This document shows positions 21,317 to 33,251 of a stretch of 64,000 bases of DNA, piece by piece (position 1 is the stretch's first letter; each line of letters begins with the position of its first letter). The DNA is taken from positions 15,653,115 through 15,717,114 of the forward strand of contig LR990051.1 in assembly GCA_905147135.1 (NCBI GenBank), given 5' to 3'. The position numbers and the translations under genes are program-made. The stretch is from Blastobasis lacticolella. Lineage: Eukaryota; Arthropoda; Insecta; Lepidoptera; Blastobasidae. The notes under the pieces are model-generated. The model was not told where the DNA came from and did not search any database. It saw only the letters and a list, made by a program, of their open reading frames with translations.

Positions 21317-21624
21317 TTTAGAAGAAGATTAGGAAAGTATTAAAATTTTTCGTACTTGGCACATAAATTGCAGTTTTATTCACAGCAGACTTTGTTGCCT
21401 ATTTTCTAGTTTTAGCCCGGCCTGCACCAAATTCCTAAACACATTTAAGATTTTTAAAATGATGTTTCTCGTAAGTTTGTATGATATTTTGTGTTTAACT
21501 TCATGTACATTGACCGAGCACTAATTTGTGATGTGACAACTAGCATCGTCCCAATTGCATACGCGCTATCTAAGGATAATCCAATAGAGACTTTGAGCTT
21601 CGGAAGTCAAATGTTGGCATTTCA

Positions 21625-22049
21625 TACCGTGTGTGGCCTAGAACCGGGGCTAATATTAAAAACGGAGACTCTATAGGTCACCAGTAATTGAATAATTATG
21701 GTCCCAACTAATTAAAGTCAAAACTTACCTTTTTATTTTTTCTAACGAACTTCTGTGAATGTAATGCAAACAATAGTTCCGCTCAACTCGATCGAGTTCG
21801 TTCTGCATCTTACTTATTTGAAGCTACTCGGAACAACTCGTTGGCATATTAAATTACCCTGTATCACGACGTTGACAATGTTAGCGATAATATTGTTATG
21901 CAATAATCACTGATTACAATCGTAACTTCAAATTATTATTGTGTGTAATGCATGGGTTTTGGTTAACTAGAATATTTTTTGAAAAAATACCAGTACTGTA
22001 GAGAGTCTCTATTTTCAACATTAGCCCCGGCTCTAGGCCACACTCTGTA
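21625..22049. mobile_element. MITE with about 58-bp terminal inverted repeats
   Basis: The left end GTGTGGCCTAGAACCGGGGC ... GAGACTCTATAG is matched in reverse at the right by GAGAGTCTCTATTTTC ... GCCCCGGCTCTAGGCCACAC. The spacer is AT-rich with no frame. Confidence 0.75.
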
Positions 22050-22285
22050 TATTTTATCGTTTTGACAAGTAACGGAAAAGTAAAATGCGATTAAGAATTT
22101 GGTGCAAGTCGTCCTTAATAAATAAGCAACAGACAGACAATGCCGCTGCCTATTACGTACGACACCCACAAATCCATGGGGTCGATGGTTTATTTTCTAC
22201 ACTACACTCTTCGAGTTGGTACCTACTAATACTAGTAGGTACTAGCGAATCGATGGCAAAAGACAGTATATTCTAGACGCCAAAA

Positions 22286-22490
22286 TTGTTCAAGTGGGGC
22301 TACACGGATGATGAAACTTGCGTGTACGGTGCTACACCACGAACCATGCACCACCTTTTATGCGGCCCTTTGTTCCCTGACACCTGCACAGCGAAAGACC
22401 TCTACGAAGCGACTCAAAACGCAGTAGGTACCATAAATATTCACCAACCCAAACTAAATACCCACATAAATACACAAAACAGTCTATGGT
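22286..22490 (+). pseudogene. Non-LTR retrotransposon C-terminal fragment
   Basis: FKWGYTDDETCVYGATPRTM followed by HHLLCGP and ATQNAVG matches the conserved C-terminal pattern of RTE/R1-type elements (KWG...C.CG...TM.H....C). Nothing else of the element remains. Confidence 0.6.
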
Positions 22491-22846
22491 AAATGAGAAA
22501 CAAGACTATATTCCGGTAGTAGTGTTTGCCGTGCTCTCCACGGGCGCTCCTACAGCCGAAGCGCACTTAAAACAAAGGACAATGCCAGATCAGAAACTCT
22601 GCGCGGAATATCCAACGTTTTACAGACAAGAAACAATTTTGCAGTCACTGTACGATATTGTTTGCCAAACGTCAATATTTACTTGAATTTGGCGTGGCTC
22701 GATTAAAAAAAGTAGTAGCTATTCTGAACATAGTAAAGAGTATTCGCGCTACTTTTTATTCATTACAAACTGTATTCTTAAGTTCAGAAAATGCGCGAGG
22801 ACTCGGGATGGTACTACTAATATAGATAAATGCTCCTAAATATTTA

Positions 22847-23345
22847 TTGGAACGTGCTCGGGGCATCGACTATTGCTATACAAGGCACAGCTTAGGTTCG
22901 TCTCCATATAGGGTACTCCTATACGCTAGATCACCTCACTACAAACTCCTTCCACTTGATTCCAACCAACGCCGGGCTATTCGTATGGTCGATGATCCCC
23001 TTCTAACAGATGGTTTAGATCCCTTAAGCCACCGGACTTTTGCTCTGTATGTTCTCTACCATCTGTACAACAGGGAATGTTCTGAAGAACTATTTAACTT
23101 GTTGTCACTGTCACTTTTCCGCCACTGCATCATCTGACGATAAGATGGATCCGCACCATCTAGATGCCTGGCATCGAACTAACGTACGGGCAGCGCGAGC
23201 CTTCTTACCGTGCACGTGCAAGATGTGGAATGAGCTCCTTCTCGAAGTCTTTCCTTTGCACTATGACAATGGGGTTCTTCAAATGGCATGCCCATGTACA
23301 GGTATATCAAAGGCCGGCACCGCATGCGCTCCCCTTAGGTTGCAA
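22847..23345 (+). pseudogene. Jockey-like non-LTR C-terminus
   Basis: Reads LLPLDSNQRRAIRMV, LSHRTFALYVLYHLYNRE and then, after a frameshift near 23090, ATASSDDKMDPHHLDAWHRT and FLPCTCKMWNELLLEVFPL. This is the usual jockey C-terminal order (QRRA.R.V, ECSEELF, WNELP..VFP). Frameshifted and 5'-truncated. Confidence 0.8.
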
Positions 23346-23404
23346 ATGTCCTGGACGACGGTGGCCACTTTCCATCAGGCGGACCGTCCATCCATGGCAT
23401 TCAT

Positions 23405-23670
23405 CATCATCATCATCACAGCCCATAAACAGTCCACTGCAGGACTAAGGGCCTCTCCCACGAAAGGGGAGGTTATTGCCGTAATCTTCACGCTTGGCAG
23501 GCGGGTTGGAGATCGCAGTATTATAAATATAAAAATGGAAAACGCTGCTGCCCATTTTCCAGCCTACGGAGACTTAGATTTATTCCTCTAAACATTAGTC
23601 GCCTTGTACGACACCCACGAGTGTAAGGGGTTGGTGCTATTCTTCTCTGCCGGACATTACACGGCCTAAG
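23405..23670 (-). repeat. Family C repeat
   Basis: Antisense copy: ATCATCATCACAGCCCATAA, GGCCTCTCCCACGAAAGG, TTGGCAGGCGGGTTGGAGAT, GTAAGGGGTTGGTGC. Other copies lie at 35331, 53631, 56103 and 59050. It ends in (GATGAT)n, is not tRNA-headed, and may be a LINE 3' end. Confidence 0.85.
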
Positions 23671-24605
23671 GCATTAAGTAATGTTAATAGCCAAATGTAG
23701 AAACAGTTGACAGGAATGCGCTATTAAAGTAAGTATTTTATCTAGGTACCTAATAGGCGTTGTCTAGACTTTCAAAATGATAAAAACAAGTAAGTATGAG
23801 TTTAACAACGAAATCCATTGCCAAAGTTAAATTAGTCTGCAATCACTCTGTCTCGCACAGACTGCAGAGGGTCTCCTTTAATGACACTATCTGAAAATAA
23901 AATTCTAGTTTAAAACTTGTACTTTGGGTTTATCCACTAGGATTTTACTGATTGTTAGTTTTTTCGGCAGCATCTGTCTTTTGTTTTCATCAAAGTGGCA
24001 TACTAGACCAAAGATAACATTATTATTTTTATCGTTTGTACTTAAGTATATCAGATTACATCAAACCCAAATAATATTTCCAAAAATGGTCCTCAGCGCT
24101 AGTTATAGCTGGGAAATGATAAAATATTGGGCACACTGTTTACAAATTTGGACAATAAATTGTTTCATATCAGTTCGGTTTCGAATACCCGACAGAGACG
24201 TATGACCCCACTCTCGGGTGATAAATTTCCAGGCACTTCTAAACCAAACAATGTACAGTACAGGGTGTAAACGGTCCGTCAGAACGATCATTTTTCATAC
24301 ACTTGACCCGGTTAATATGAGGCTAACCATAAAGGCGTCGTAAAATCCGGAAGACAGGAAACTGCCGTCGCTACTTTGTACTTTTTAAGTGACATCTTAT
24401 CACCAGCAGCGTAGGATTTTTACACTTTACCACTATTATATAATGTACCTATTAAATATGTAAGTGGAGTCAAATTTGTTTATTGCACTTACTTACAAAA
24501 CATACAAGACAATAACAAAAAGAGAAATACAAAAAAAATTGTATCCAAAAATACGCAAATTTTCTAATGACATGCCATGGAGAAGTGCAATAGGTCGCAC
24601 CCAGT
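23671..24605. other. Gene-free stretch
   Basis: AT-rich, no recognisable exon or repeat by eye. Confidence 0.4.
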
Positions 24606-24672
24606 AAAGATATTGGAAAGTTAGCGACTTTCATGGTTATAGCAAGAAGGTCGCTAACATTCCAATCTCTTT
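24606..24672. other. 67-nt hairpin, pre-miRNA-sized
   Basis: The left arm AAAGATATTGGAAAGTTAGC pairs with the right arm GCTAACATTCCAATCTCTTT. It continues inward GACTT/AAGGTC around a loop of about 16 nt, giving roughly 25 paired positions with three mismatches. Size and shape fit a microRNA precursor, but short MITEs give the same shape. Confidence 0.35.
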
Positions 24673-24944
24673 GGCACACAGTGGCGCTGGTTTTAACAAC
24701 CAGCTGACCAGTGACAACTTATCACCACTACCGATTGAAGGGCCGTGCCAGATTACGTTTCCAGTCTTTCGTAAAGAATAGTAAAATACGAAATGCTAGC
24801 TTTGTTGTTACAGCCAATCTCATTAGTACAGTCAACTGCAGAACGAACGGACTCGCCAAGCATAGAAGTGTATCTGAGTCTTAACCTAGTTGGTAATAAA
24901 AAATACTGTTGCTTCAACTGTTTCCAATTATCTCATTCTTCCGC

Positions 24945-24976
24945 AACTACGTCCGTGTTTTTACACGGACGTAGTT
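24945..24976. other. Perfect 14-bp hairpin
   Basis: AACTACGTCCGTGT, a TTTT loop, then ACACGGACGTAGTT. Every base of both arms pairs. Confidence 0.8.
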
Positions 24977-25450
24977 CACAGTTTATTTTACTTTTTTACA
25001 TTTTGAATAGAATTATCCCATTGCGATGCACCCCGTTAAAAGTTCGTGCTCACTGGCGAAATGCGGTATTTCGTTTTAAAACTTGATGTTATTGTTTCTT
25101 GTGCGTTGCTCAGCGAGTTAGTTTAAACATCGTCAAGTCCATAATTTGGTCGGGTACGAGATACAAATTAATAATGATTTACTTAATTTCTAGGTTCTCA
25201 GGGCTATATTATGAATAATCTTTTTCTTGTCTCATTCCGTACTTAACTTTATCGTACCGAATCAAACCATCAGGTATTAAAAAGTTCCGCCAATTTTGAA
25301 TTATAGCCTTTATCTACAGTCGCTTAATATTTTCTGTATGGCCACATTGTTTGCTTTCCATGCAGCCATTTGCAGATAACTCGATATGCACCTAACAGAA
25401 ACTCGCATATATCCATTTTGTTGCTTCCACTGCGTAGGAATCTCCACTTT

Positions 25451-25571
25451 TTAACCGACTTCAAAAAGAAGAAGGAGGAGGTTCTATGTTTGACTGCATT
25501 ATTATTAAGTAACTCGTATTTTATGTTAAATTGATAATTTATTACTTTTTTGTGATTTGAAGGCGGTTTAA
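25451..25571. mobile_element. MITE with AACCGACTTCAAAAA ends
   Basis: AACCGACTTCAAAAAGAAG at the left and TTTGAAGGCGGTTTAA at the right are inverted, with TTAA at both borders. This terminus is common in lepidopteran intergenic DNA. Confidence 0.65.
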
Positions 25572-25587
25572 TTTTATGATAAATTAG

Positions 25588-25825
25588 CGGGTCCGGCGCG
25601 ACTTCGTTCACGTACCTTCCTATCCTACGCATACCCTATACCTCCTTTACTCCTACCTACCCTTTTTTCTTACCTATAAACCTTCCTCTTTAATTACTCT
25701 ACCTATTGATGAAAGCCGCATTAAAATCCGTTGCGTAGTTAAAAAGACGTTAAAAAGATACGGTTTCCAGCCGTGTCTGCAGATACACGGCGGGAAGCGA
25801 CTTTGTTTTATACTATGCATTGATA
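25588..25825 (+). repeat. Family D interspersed repeat
   Basis: GCGGGTCCGGCGCGACTTCG ... GCATTAAAATCCGTTGCGTA ... GCGACTTTGTTTTATACTAT. A second full copy is at 33252-33478. Confidence 0.75.
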
Positions 25826-26290
25826 CTACATTAATAGTACTCTATTTAGGAAATAAATCATACCAAAAATCTTTCCATTTTCCACAATCTCATAACAAAA
25901 TATAAATTACTTTAAAATGTATGAAGTGTCGACGTTTTTTTAACAACATAAATAATTTGTTTGAAAACGTCAAAACGAATATTTTTATGTCATAGTACAG
26001 GTTGACGGAACTTCAAAATTATTCAAAAATACAAACAAATATAGGTACGATGAAGGTAGACAGTCTTAGCAACTCCCTTTGATTATTTTCTGTGAGCGCA
26101 ATTCACAAAGAACAAAACGTTTAGGGGATTGTAGCAAGCTCTTTCTACGATAAGGGTACTTTTACTAAATTCTTGACAAAGATCTTCAAGAAAAAATCTC
26201 TGTGTTGTCGGAAGAGGGTTACGGTGAAAGAGGAAAAGAATGCTTTAAACGTGGAGGCTCTATTTATCGAACAATATTTCCGATTACTTT
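25826..26290. other. Gene-free stretch
   Basis: AT-rich; nothing recognised. Confidence 0.4.
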
Positions 26291-26440
26291 CGGCGTCGGT
26301 GGTCCAACTCGAAAGCTAGAGGTAGCGAGTTCAATTCCAGTGCCGCCATGTACCGATGACTTCTGAATTATAACATTAACCGAAGCTCATGCATTGAGGG
26401 AAAACATCGTGATATTCATTCACGTTTTCAACATTCTCAC
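26291..26440 (+). mobile_element. SINE-A, 3'-truncated copy
   Basis: CGGCGTCGGTGGTCCAACTC head, GAGTTCAATTCC B-box, then GAGGGAAAACATCGTGA; the body ends early. Confidence 0.7.
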
Positions 26441-27616
26441 ATTTAGGCCACTGATCTGGATTTATTTCTTATTTCTCTCACTCACTTTAGGGAGAGCTCT
26501 TTCCTAGTGACTTAATCGTTATCTGTCTATCTAACTATTATTAAATCTGTCTGTATGTATGTTCGCGCATCACGCAAAAACTACCGAACGGATTTTGGTT
26601 CGGTTCTGATAGTTTGGAAGCTTTCATCTAGGTAATTGTCAGCAATCCTTGTTTTGTGTACCAATAAATAAATGAATAAATTCGGGTAGGTATAACCCGA
26701 GATACAGCTTAACCTCCACGTAGCTTAGCTTCATACAATACGGAGATGATTTTAAATTGTATAGCGGGCAAAAGCTAAACTTTTATAAAAACTATTTCCA
26801 CACTGACGAAATCGCTGGCAAAAGCCTAGTATTTCAATAAATAAATTCAGTCAGTTGTAAGCGTAGCCTTTCAATAAGATAGGTATGAAATAGCGTCGTT
26901 ACTTTTATATTCTAACTCTTTTCTTTGTTTACATCCCGCTAACATTGAAATAGTTACAAATATATCCAGCCCAAAGCTGTTTGGAAAGCGCTCACGAAAT
27001 CTCTTCAAATGAAACAAAATCTGAGGAATTCCATTGGTGCAGATAAGAGGAATAATAAATTTAGTTAAATTGATTAAAATTTGAAGGCCTGCTTGCAAAC
27101 AGTTTTATTTAGTTTTAGCCGAAAACCTAGGGTTGGCAAACAAGACGATCAAGGTAATTACTTAGCCTAATTTTCGTACGCAAATTGAGATTTATATTAA
27201 GCGTAGTAATTAAAAGTAAATTGTATTATTTCTTGAGTAAATGTAACTCATTTATTATGCGTGTTTCTTTGTGCTGGATACTAAATATCCTACCTAAGTA
27301 TCTACTTGTGATTGGTATTAAGCCTAGTACCAAATTAAGCAAAGTAATATATAACAAAATACAAAATGCTAATTCAAAATTGGAATATATTAATGTTTGC
27401 AACTCGAAACTTTTAACTTAAGTTCTATCTGAATATTTAGTTGATTTTCGATTAAAGTATTAACGAACTAAATACTTGTTTAAAATGAGTTCTTGTCTAC
27501 ACAGATGGTACGCTTAGCTAAAACTTATAAAATTGCTATATTGTTGACGCAGATTTCCAGACACAGGGTTTGTTTCTTCACATCGGGTGTCGTGTTGAAG
27601 TACAAGCGCTACTAAC
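26441..27616. other. Gene-free stretch
   Basis: Contains a degenerate repeat at about 26550-26660 (CTACCGAACGGATTTTGGTT). Open frames here are short and unsupported. Confidence 0.4.
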
Positions 27617-28017
27617 TAGAATAGGACCACGATAAGTCCGAACACCTTATAAAAAAAAATTAACTAAAAATATATGTACTTAGTACAATGCCAAGTTTTT
27701 TAAACGTCATAGAACGTCATTCATAAAAGTCATAACAAACAATTTGATTTCTGTAGGATTGTTTATTATCGTGAGTTATGAAATATATTATTAAATAATG
27801 GGCAAAACAATTAAAAAGAAAGTGCGGGAGACAATTTTCAGCATGAGTCATAATTTAGACAAACTCAAAAGTACATGTTCAAGCTAATAGTGACCAAATA
27901 ACTGAATGTTTACAAGAAGGACTGACAAGGACAGATTATCCCCAAATTATTGCCATATCTACACTTTATAATTTTTAATACTGTCAGTCAATACGGACTT
28001 ATCGTGGTCCTATTCTA
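27617..28017 (+). mobile_element. TIR element with a transposase N-terminal remnant
   Basis: The ends TAGAATAGGACCACGATAAG and CTTATCGTGGTCCTATTCTA are exact inverts for at least 20 bp; the total length is 401 bp. Inside, an ATG frame at about 27798 encodes MGKTIKKKVRETIFSMSHN before a stop, which could be the remnant of a transposase N-terminus. It is too short to place in a superfamily. Confidence 0.75.
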
Positions 28018-28357
28018 ACATACTAGCAAAGTTAGTGTAGGATTTTGGGATGATGAATCTCTCATCTCTCATCTACACGAATTCAATGGTCATCATCATC
28101 ATTCTGGCATCAATCCTCACTGTGCTCTAGCGTGGCGTACAGGTACCTGGATCCTGGACATTCCTTCCTTTGTCAATGATCTCGGTCTTCCTACTTGGTT
28201 TGGTACTTCTCGCTTACCTACTTTCTAGTGAAATTGTTGTGTATGCATGTCATCTTTAACGATGTCATGCCATCGATTCTTGGCCGACCTCTTTATCCTG
28301 TACCTGACGGACGCGACAGAACCACACATTTGTTCGGTTACATATTCATTAAATAGT
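28018..28357. other. Gene-free stretch
   Basis: Part of the sequence (CATCGTCTTTAACGATGTCAT) resembles decayed RTE C-terminal coding DNA in antisense, but is too short to call. Confidence 0.3.
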
Positions 28358-28500
28358 CTGAATATGTAACCATGATCCAATCTGGTCAGGTTCCCCTGGC
28401 ATGGCAGTCGCTCCACTGTAATTATCTGATCTGCCAAATCCTGGATCATGGTCAAGGCGACCCCAAGCCCTCGCGCGCGAAGGCAACATGCCAAGATGAT
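28358..28500 (+). mobile_element. SINE-A, 5'-truncated copy
   Basis: Starts CTGAATATGTAACCATGATC and carries the 3' body to CAACATGCCAAGATGATT. Confidence 0.8.
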
Positions 28501-29676
28501 TCTTTTTAATTAAAAAATTGGAGCCGGTAACACCGTTTCAAAGTTATGTTCATCCCTGAAACCTCATTTTTCTTGCCATGTTTACAAAGATTACTGTTTG
28601 TTTGGCTAGATCAAGAGTTCTGACGGAATTATGGCGCCGTGGACTACAACTATACAGGCGTCTACGAGTATATAAATAGCTCCAGAAATTTTGGGTTACT
28701 GTTTGAAAATATTACGGTGGTTACAAATAGTGCGGATGATCTTGTGAAAACAGCTGTTCTCGCATGATATACGGGTATAGACCGCGAATATTAAGCGAGG
28801 GGGATTTATCTTGTTACAGCTTTATCTCTATTCTAGCGGTAAATCCCGTAAAATCTGCCAGCCAAGGCAGCTCCTACAAGAAAGCGCTTTCAGTAAGACT
28901 GAAAGCGATTGCCATCTGACCCGCACAACATGGGAAAAGCCAATTCGCCAAAGCCTCGTCCGTCTGTCGATAGGATGACCGTATAGCTCCATATATCCAG
29001 AGGTTAGTGATAACCGATATATTGTTTAAAAGAAATTTATAGTAAGAAATTGATGTAAACACAACTAATAAAATTATACCAAATAACTTTTACATTGTAA
29101 TGAAATCTACACTAATATTTTGATGGATGAACTTAAAAATTGGTCAACCGTATTTTAAAATTTTTCTTCTATTGAAAGCTTAATTATCAGCGAGTAGCAT
29201 ATTCTATAGCGAGTAGTATAGTTTTTCCTGATATTCAATGTGGTTTTGAAGGAAACAGGGCGAAAAAAAACTAGTTTTGAATTACTTTATCACTCATGAC
29301 GATTAAAGCTCATAGTATATCGCTAACAAATGCAAGAAACTTCTTGCTGCTAACCATGTAACCGGTTTTATTTTTAAAATTTTAATCTATTTGGAAAGGT
29401 ACTTGTAGTATCGTCAGAAAGTAAGGAGATACTTGACATTGAAGTTTTTAGTATTTCACAACACAATATTTTACAACCATTACTATTTGTAAAAAAAGTT
29501 AAATTGTTGGCAAACTAAACAAATAAATTACAAACAGACGGTTTTCGTAACGAGGGAGACGAAAATAGGTAATTAGGACAGGTCGCAACTTTATTTTTGC
29601 GTTTACATCAAGCCAGCAAATGCTCTAAGAAGAGAGAGATATGATTATTCGCTAGTCTTTCTGTCATTTATTATAA
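28501..29676. other. Gene-free stretch
   Basis: AT-rich intronic or intergenic DNA; nothing recognised. Confidence 0.4.
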
Positions 29677-29770
29677 TCATCTTGCCGTTAATGTCTCGGT
29701 TTGCCTTGACTTGATCCAGGATTTGGCAAGTCAGATAATTACAGTGGAGCAACTGGCATCTGACATCTGA
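29677..29770 (-). mobile_element. SINE-A, 3' fragment
   Basis: Antisense ATCATCTTGCCGTTAATGTC ... TGATCCAGGATTTGGCAAG ... AATTACAGTGGAGCAACTGG. Confidence 0.8.
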
Positions 29771-30920
29771 CTTCTTAACTTACCTAAGTTGGAATTGACT
29801 TATCTAAAAGTCCTATTTAAAAGTCAGTGAGGTGAATTATTTCAAGATAGTTTAAATAAATATTTGTGAATGGAACATTTACTTACTTGTAAGGTAGGTC
29901 TTGTAAGGGTGGTCGCATGTGCTCACTCGATACATTGAGGAAACTAGCCACTCTGGTAGGAATGATTAAATTATCGTACACCCTTAATACTGAGAGAGCC
30001 CTGTGAGGCGAAGGTGGTAAAGGTATCGACAGTGTAAATGAACCTTATACCTTCGATATTGTCAACATTCTCAGTCGCTTTTTAAATATTATACTTATAT
30101 ATATCTATATATATCTTTTCAACCAAAATTTAAATGTACAATGTCAAACATTCACAGACCAAAATTTATAGACATATTTCAGGTAAATTTAACAATATTG
30201 ATTCTCCACACAGACCCATTTAAATTGCTCATTCTGCATAGTAACTGGAACGTTAACAAAATAAGAAATTCATTCATGAATAATACTTAAATATATTTTC
30301 TAACACTTTGTATTTAAAATTTTAAGCATATACTAGTGACATCACAATTGCCTAAAAATACATTTAGATAATTGTAGGAAAGGTCCACTTTTCACACGTT
30401 TGTCACATGTTTTCACGAGCAGTTTAACACGTCATGAGGTTACATAACCTTAAACACCGTCACCACGATGGTCGCGTGTCGAGTCCAATTATTATAATAA
30501 TAAAATCAACATGGCGGGCGGCTATGGTAATAGACCGCCTGTCTAAATGATTAGCCAAAAATATATTACATTAAAAAACGAGTTATTAAAGAAAGGGTAA
30601 TTAACTTACATGCAATTTAACTAGCTTGGAAACACATAAGTATTAAATATCTGTCTTAAAATCGGATTTTAAGAAATGCACATCGATTAGTTTAGGCTTC
30701 GTCTTTTCACACGCATGAGACAGAGCTGCCGCTCTACAAAGTGGTAACCCCTTTAAGAATATCTATATAAATAAATTATTTGATGCGACAAAGTCTGTAT
30801 TTTAGTTTACACCTGACGAAGATAGAGTGCGCTTGTCTGAGGTGGCCCTCGTGCCTACTTGTCTACCGATTGACAGAAAAAAAGTTGGTTGTTTTAAAAG
30901 AATAAATAACAGAAGCATGA
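29771..30920. other. Gene-free stretch
   Basis: AT-rich; contains a near-palindrome around 30000-30070 (GGTAAAGGTATCGACAGTG / ACCTTCGATATTGTCAAC). No exon seen. Confidence 0.4.
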
Positions 30921-31132
30921 GCGTCGGTGGCCGAGTGGTTAAGGTGGACTCGTAAGCGAGTAGTACCTGTGAGGAGGCGGGTTCTAATCCCACCGAAGCC
31001 ATGTACCAATGACTCTTTTCTGATTTAAGTACATAAGTTGAATACTAACCAATGCTCTTACGGCGAGGGGATTTAGGCGACTGAATGTGTAACCATTATC
31101 CAATCTGGTCAGGTACCCCTAGTAGCAGAGTC
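30921..31132 (+). mobile_element. SINE-A, internally deleted copy
   Basis: GCGTCGGTGGCCGAGTGG head, GGGTTCTAATCCCACC B-box region; the body jumps from GGCGAGGGG to TTTAGGCGACTGAATG and ends after GGTACCCCTAGTAGCAG. Confidence 0.85.
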
Positions 31133-31164
31133 TATTTATAAGTACTAAAATCACTACGTTAACC

Positions 31165-31290
31165 ACACTACAGGGTGTCCTCGAATTGGTACCAAAGGGG
31201 TGTAGCTAGTGTCAAATAAGAAGAGCTTGCGCTGTATACGATTACACTGCCGTTTGACAAGTCTCTTCTTTCGTGACGCGGGTTGTAACG
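31165..31290 (+). repeat. Family E repeat, copy 1
   Basis: Shares GTCAAATAAGAAGAG, CTTGCGCTG, CACTGCCGTTTGACAAGTCT and CTTTCGTGACGCGGGTT with 48985-49140. Confidence 0.7.
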
Positions 31291-32293
31291 AATGTATGTG
31301 CTGGTGATAACAAACCACTTTTACTATGACACCAAAGAGTTTGTTTCAGAGGAAAGAGAGAGATGAAGAAAGAGGCGATTCAGAGGAAATCGCTAAAAAA
31401 GGAATCAGCTATATCATACAAAATTTTATAAAGAAATCAGCCAAAATGTATGAAACAGCTGATTGGACTTGGACTTGGACGTCCATAGTGAATAAAAGAG
31501 AGCTCGCACACACGCGTTGACAAGACAATCAGCATGACAGCAACTGTCAAATCTACATCGCGCTAACGGAGTGTTCCACCTACAACGCTTTATATACAAG
31601 ATCCAAAGAGCGTCCATTGGACTTCGGTCCCCTGGTCACTGCAACTCGGCCAGGTGTGAATTACCCTTTTCCACCTTCTCTTTCTTCGCTTGCCAACATT
31701 GGCGGCTGGAATTCTCTCCTCCACGTTACCGCCAAATGTATGAAACAGCTGATTTTCTTTTTTCGCGATTTCGCAGTTGGCACAATTTAAAGTGTTTTGT
31801 CATCACGAGGACATGCATACAGTATCTTTTTGCACTATCAATTTGATGTCACCCTGTTTACCATTATAGTCTTTTCTGATGAAATGTTCTGTCGACCAAC
31901 GTTCAAAAGTTTTAGACAATTCTAATTAGTTCAATCCATCTCATAGGTACTTACCGAAACTTTGTGTTCGTGTTAACACACACAAATTATAATTTAGCGA
32001 CAACGCCAACTTTACGTCACGTAATCGGGGATATTTATGTGTTATTGGCTGTCGTCCATTCCGTTGTCAATTTGGTGATTGGATTAAAATGCTTTTACGT
32101 GACTCTCTGCCGTCATGGCAAGCTTTACATAACTATTAAACGACAACAATACGAGTATTAGCAGTAAATAGTTGACAGTACTACCCAAAAAAATATATCT
32201 AATTTGACTGTATGCATAGATAATAATATAATTATCATTGTTAAAAAATGCATTGAAATAAAAAACGACTAATCAGTAGCGGTAAACAATCAA
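31291..32293. other. Gene-free stretch
   Basis: Two copies of AAATGTATGAAACAGCTGAT (31446 and 31735) mark an unnamed repeat. A possible GTAAGT donor on the minus strand near 31950 has no exon I can support. Confidence 0.4.
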
Positions 32294-32550
32294 CTTGGTG
32301 TTAATTTCCCGGCAGTGCTCTCGGCAGACTGGGGTCTGCCTTGACCATTTGACCTCCGTGACCTTGTTAACAGAGCAACCTGACCACATTGAATCTTACA
32401 TTTGCCTGAATGTGCAGGTTTCATTACGATGTTTTCCGTCACCGTAAGAGCATCGGTTAGTGTGCTACTAACTATATTCATAACTCAGAAAAAGTTATCT
32501 AATTCGATACCTTTCGCTTACGAGTCCGACTCGATAGCCATTAAGCCATC
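32294..32550 (-). mobile_element. SINE-A copy
   Basis: Antisense: tail CTTGGTGTTAATTTCCCGGC, body ACATTTGCCTGAATGTGCAG, head CGCTTACGAGTCCGACTCG. Confidence 0.85.
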
Positions 32551-32691
32551 AACAAAACAATGGGATACCACAAGGTTAATAATGATTGTGTTGTAAAAAC
32601 GGAACAAACATGCCACCAATAGGAAAACTACTGAAATAAAGGCCTTGAGTGCAAACAGAGTGCAACAATAAGTAGGACAACTCATTGTTCC

Positions 32692-32785
32692 ACACATTAA
32701 TTTCTGCTCGGCCTGGAATCGAACCCGGGACCTCTGCGTGGCGACCGGCATGTTAAACAACTAAACCACTCAGGTAGTACCCAAC
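32692..32785 (-). mobile_element. SINE-B head fragment
   Basis: Antisense B-box GGAATCGAACCCGGGACCTC and head CCACTCAGGTAGT. Confidence 0.85.
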
Positions 32786-32929
32786 TAGCCGGAAGTTCCA
32801 CTGCTACTCATCATCATCCGAGCGGTGAATCCCGGCTACTACCGGGGTCCACTTTCCTGCTTTGTTTTCTCCACTGTTCCCGCTGTTCCGCTGCTACTAT
32901 TAAAAGTTATCGTTATCATCGCTACATAC

Positions 32930-33110
32930 TGACAAGCACCTAGCACAGCTACTTCGAAAGTCACCCCGGGATCCCGTATTTCCGTGGTTTTGACGTGACG
33001 TCACCGTCCCGCGGCGCAGTGTCAAGTAATCCATCGATCACGCGACACGCCACGCCTGCTCGACACACTATACAGCGTGTTGGCAAAAACCTGAAAGAAA
33101 TATATAATTT
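32930..33110. promoter_or_regulatory. GC-rich patch with CRE-like TGACGTCA
   Basis: CpG-rich patch (GACGTGACGTCACCGTCCCG, CATCGATCACGCGACACGCC) within AT-rich DNA. TGACGTCA is the classic CREB/ATF site; a single occurrence has little weight. Confidence 0.2.
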
Positions 33111-33251
33111 ATTTTATGCTACGCAGTGACAAACTAGCAGAGAACCTACCTGATGGTACATGGTCCACCATCAGGTGATAAACTATCTGCGTGCCGAATT
33201 TCATCAAACTCGGTGCAGACAGACAGAGCTACGTTTGCATTTATAGTATTA

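Noticed and set aside
24945..24976. Rho-independent terminator
   Set aside because: The context is a eukaryotic nuclear genome; a hairpin with T-loop is not a terminator here.
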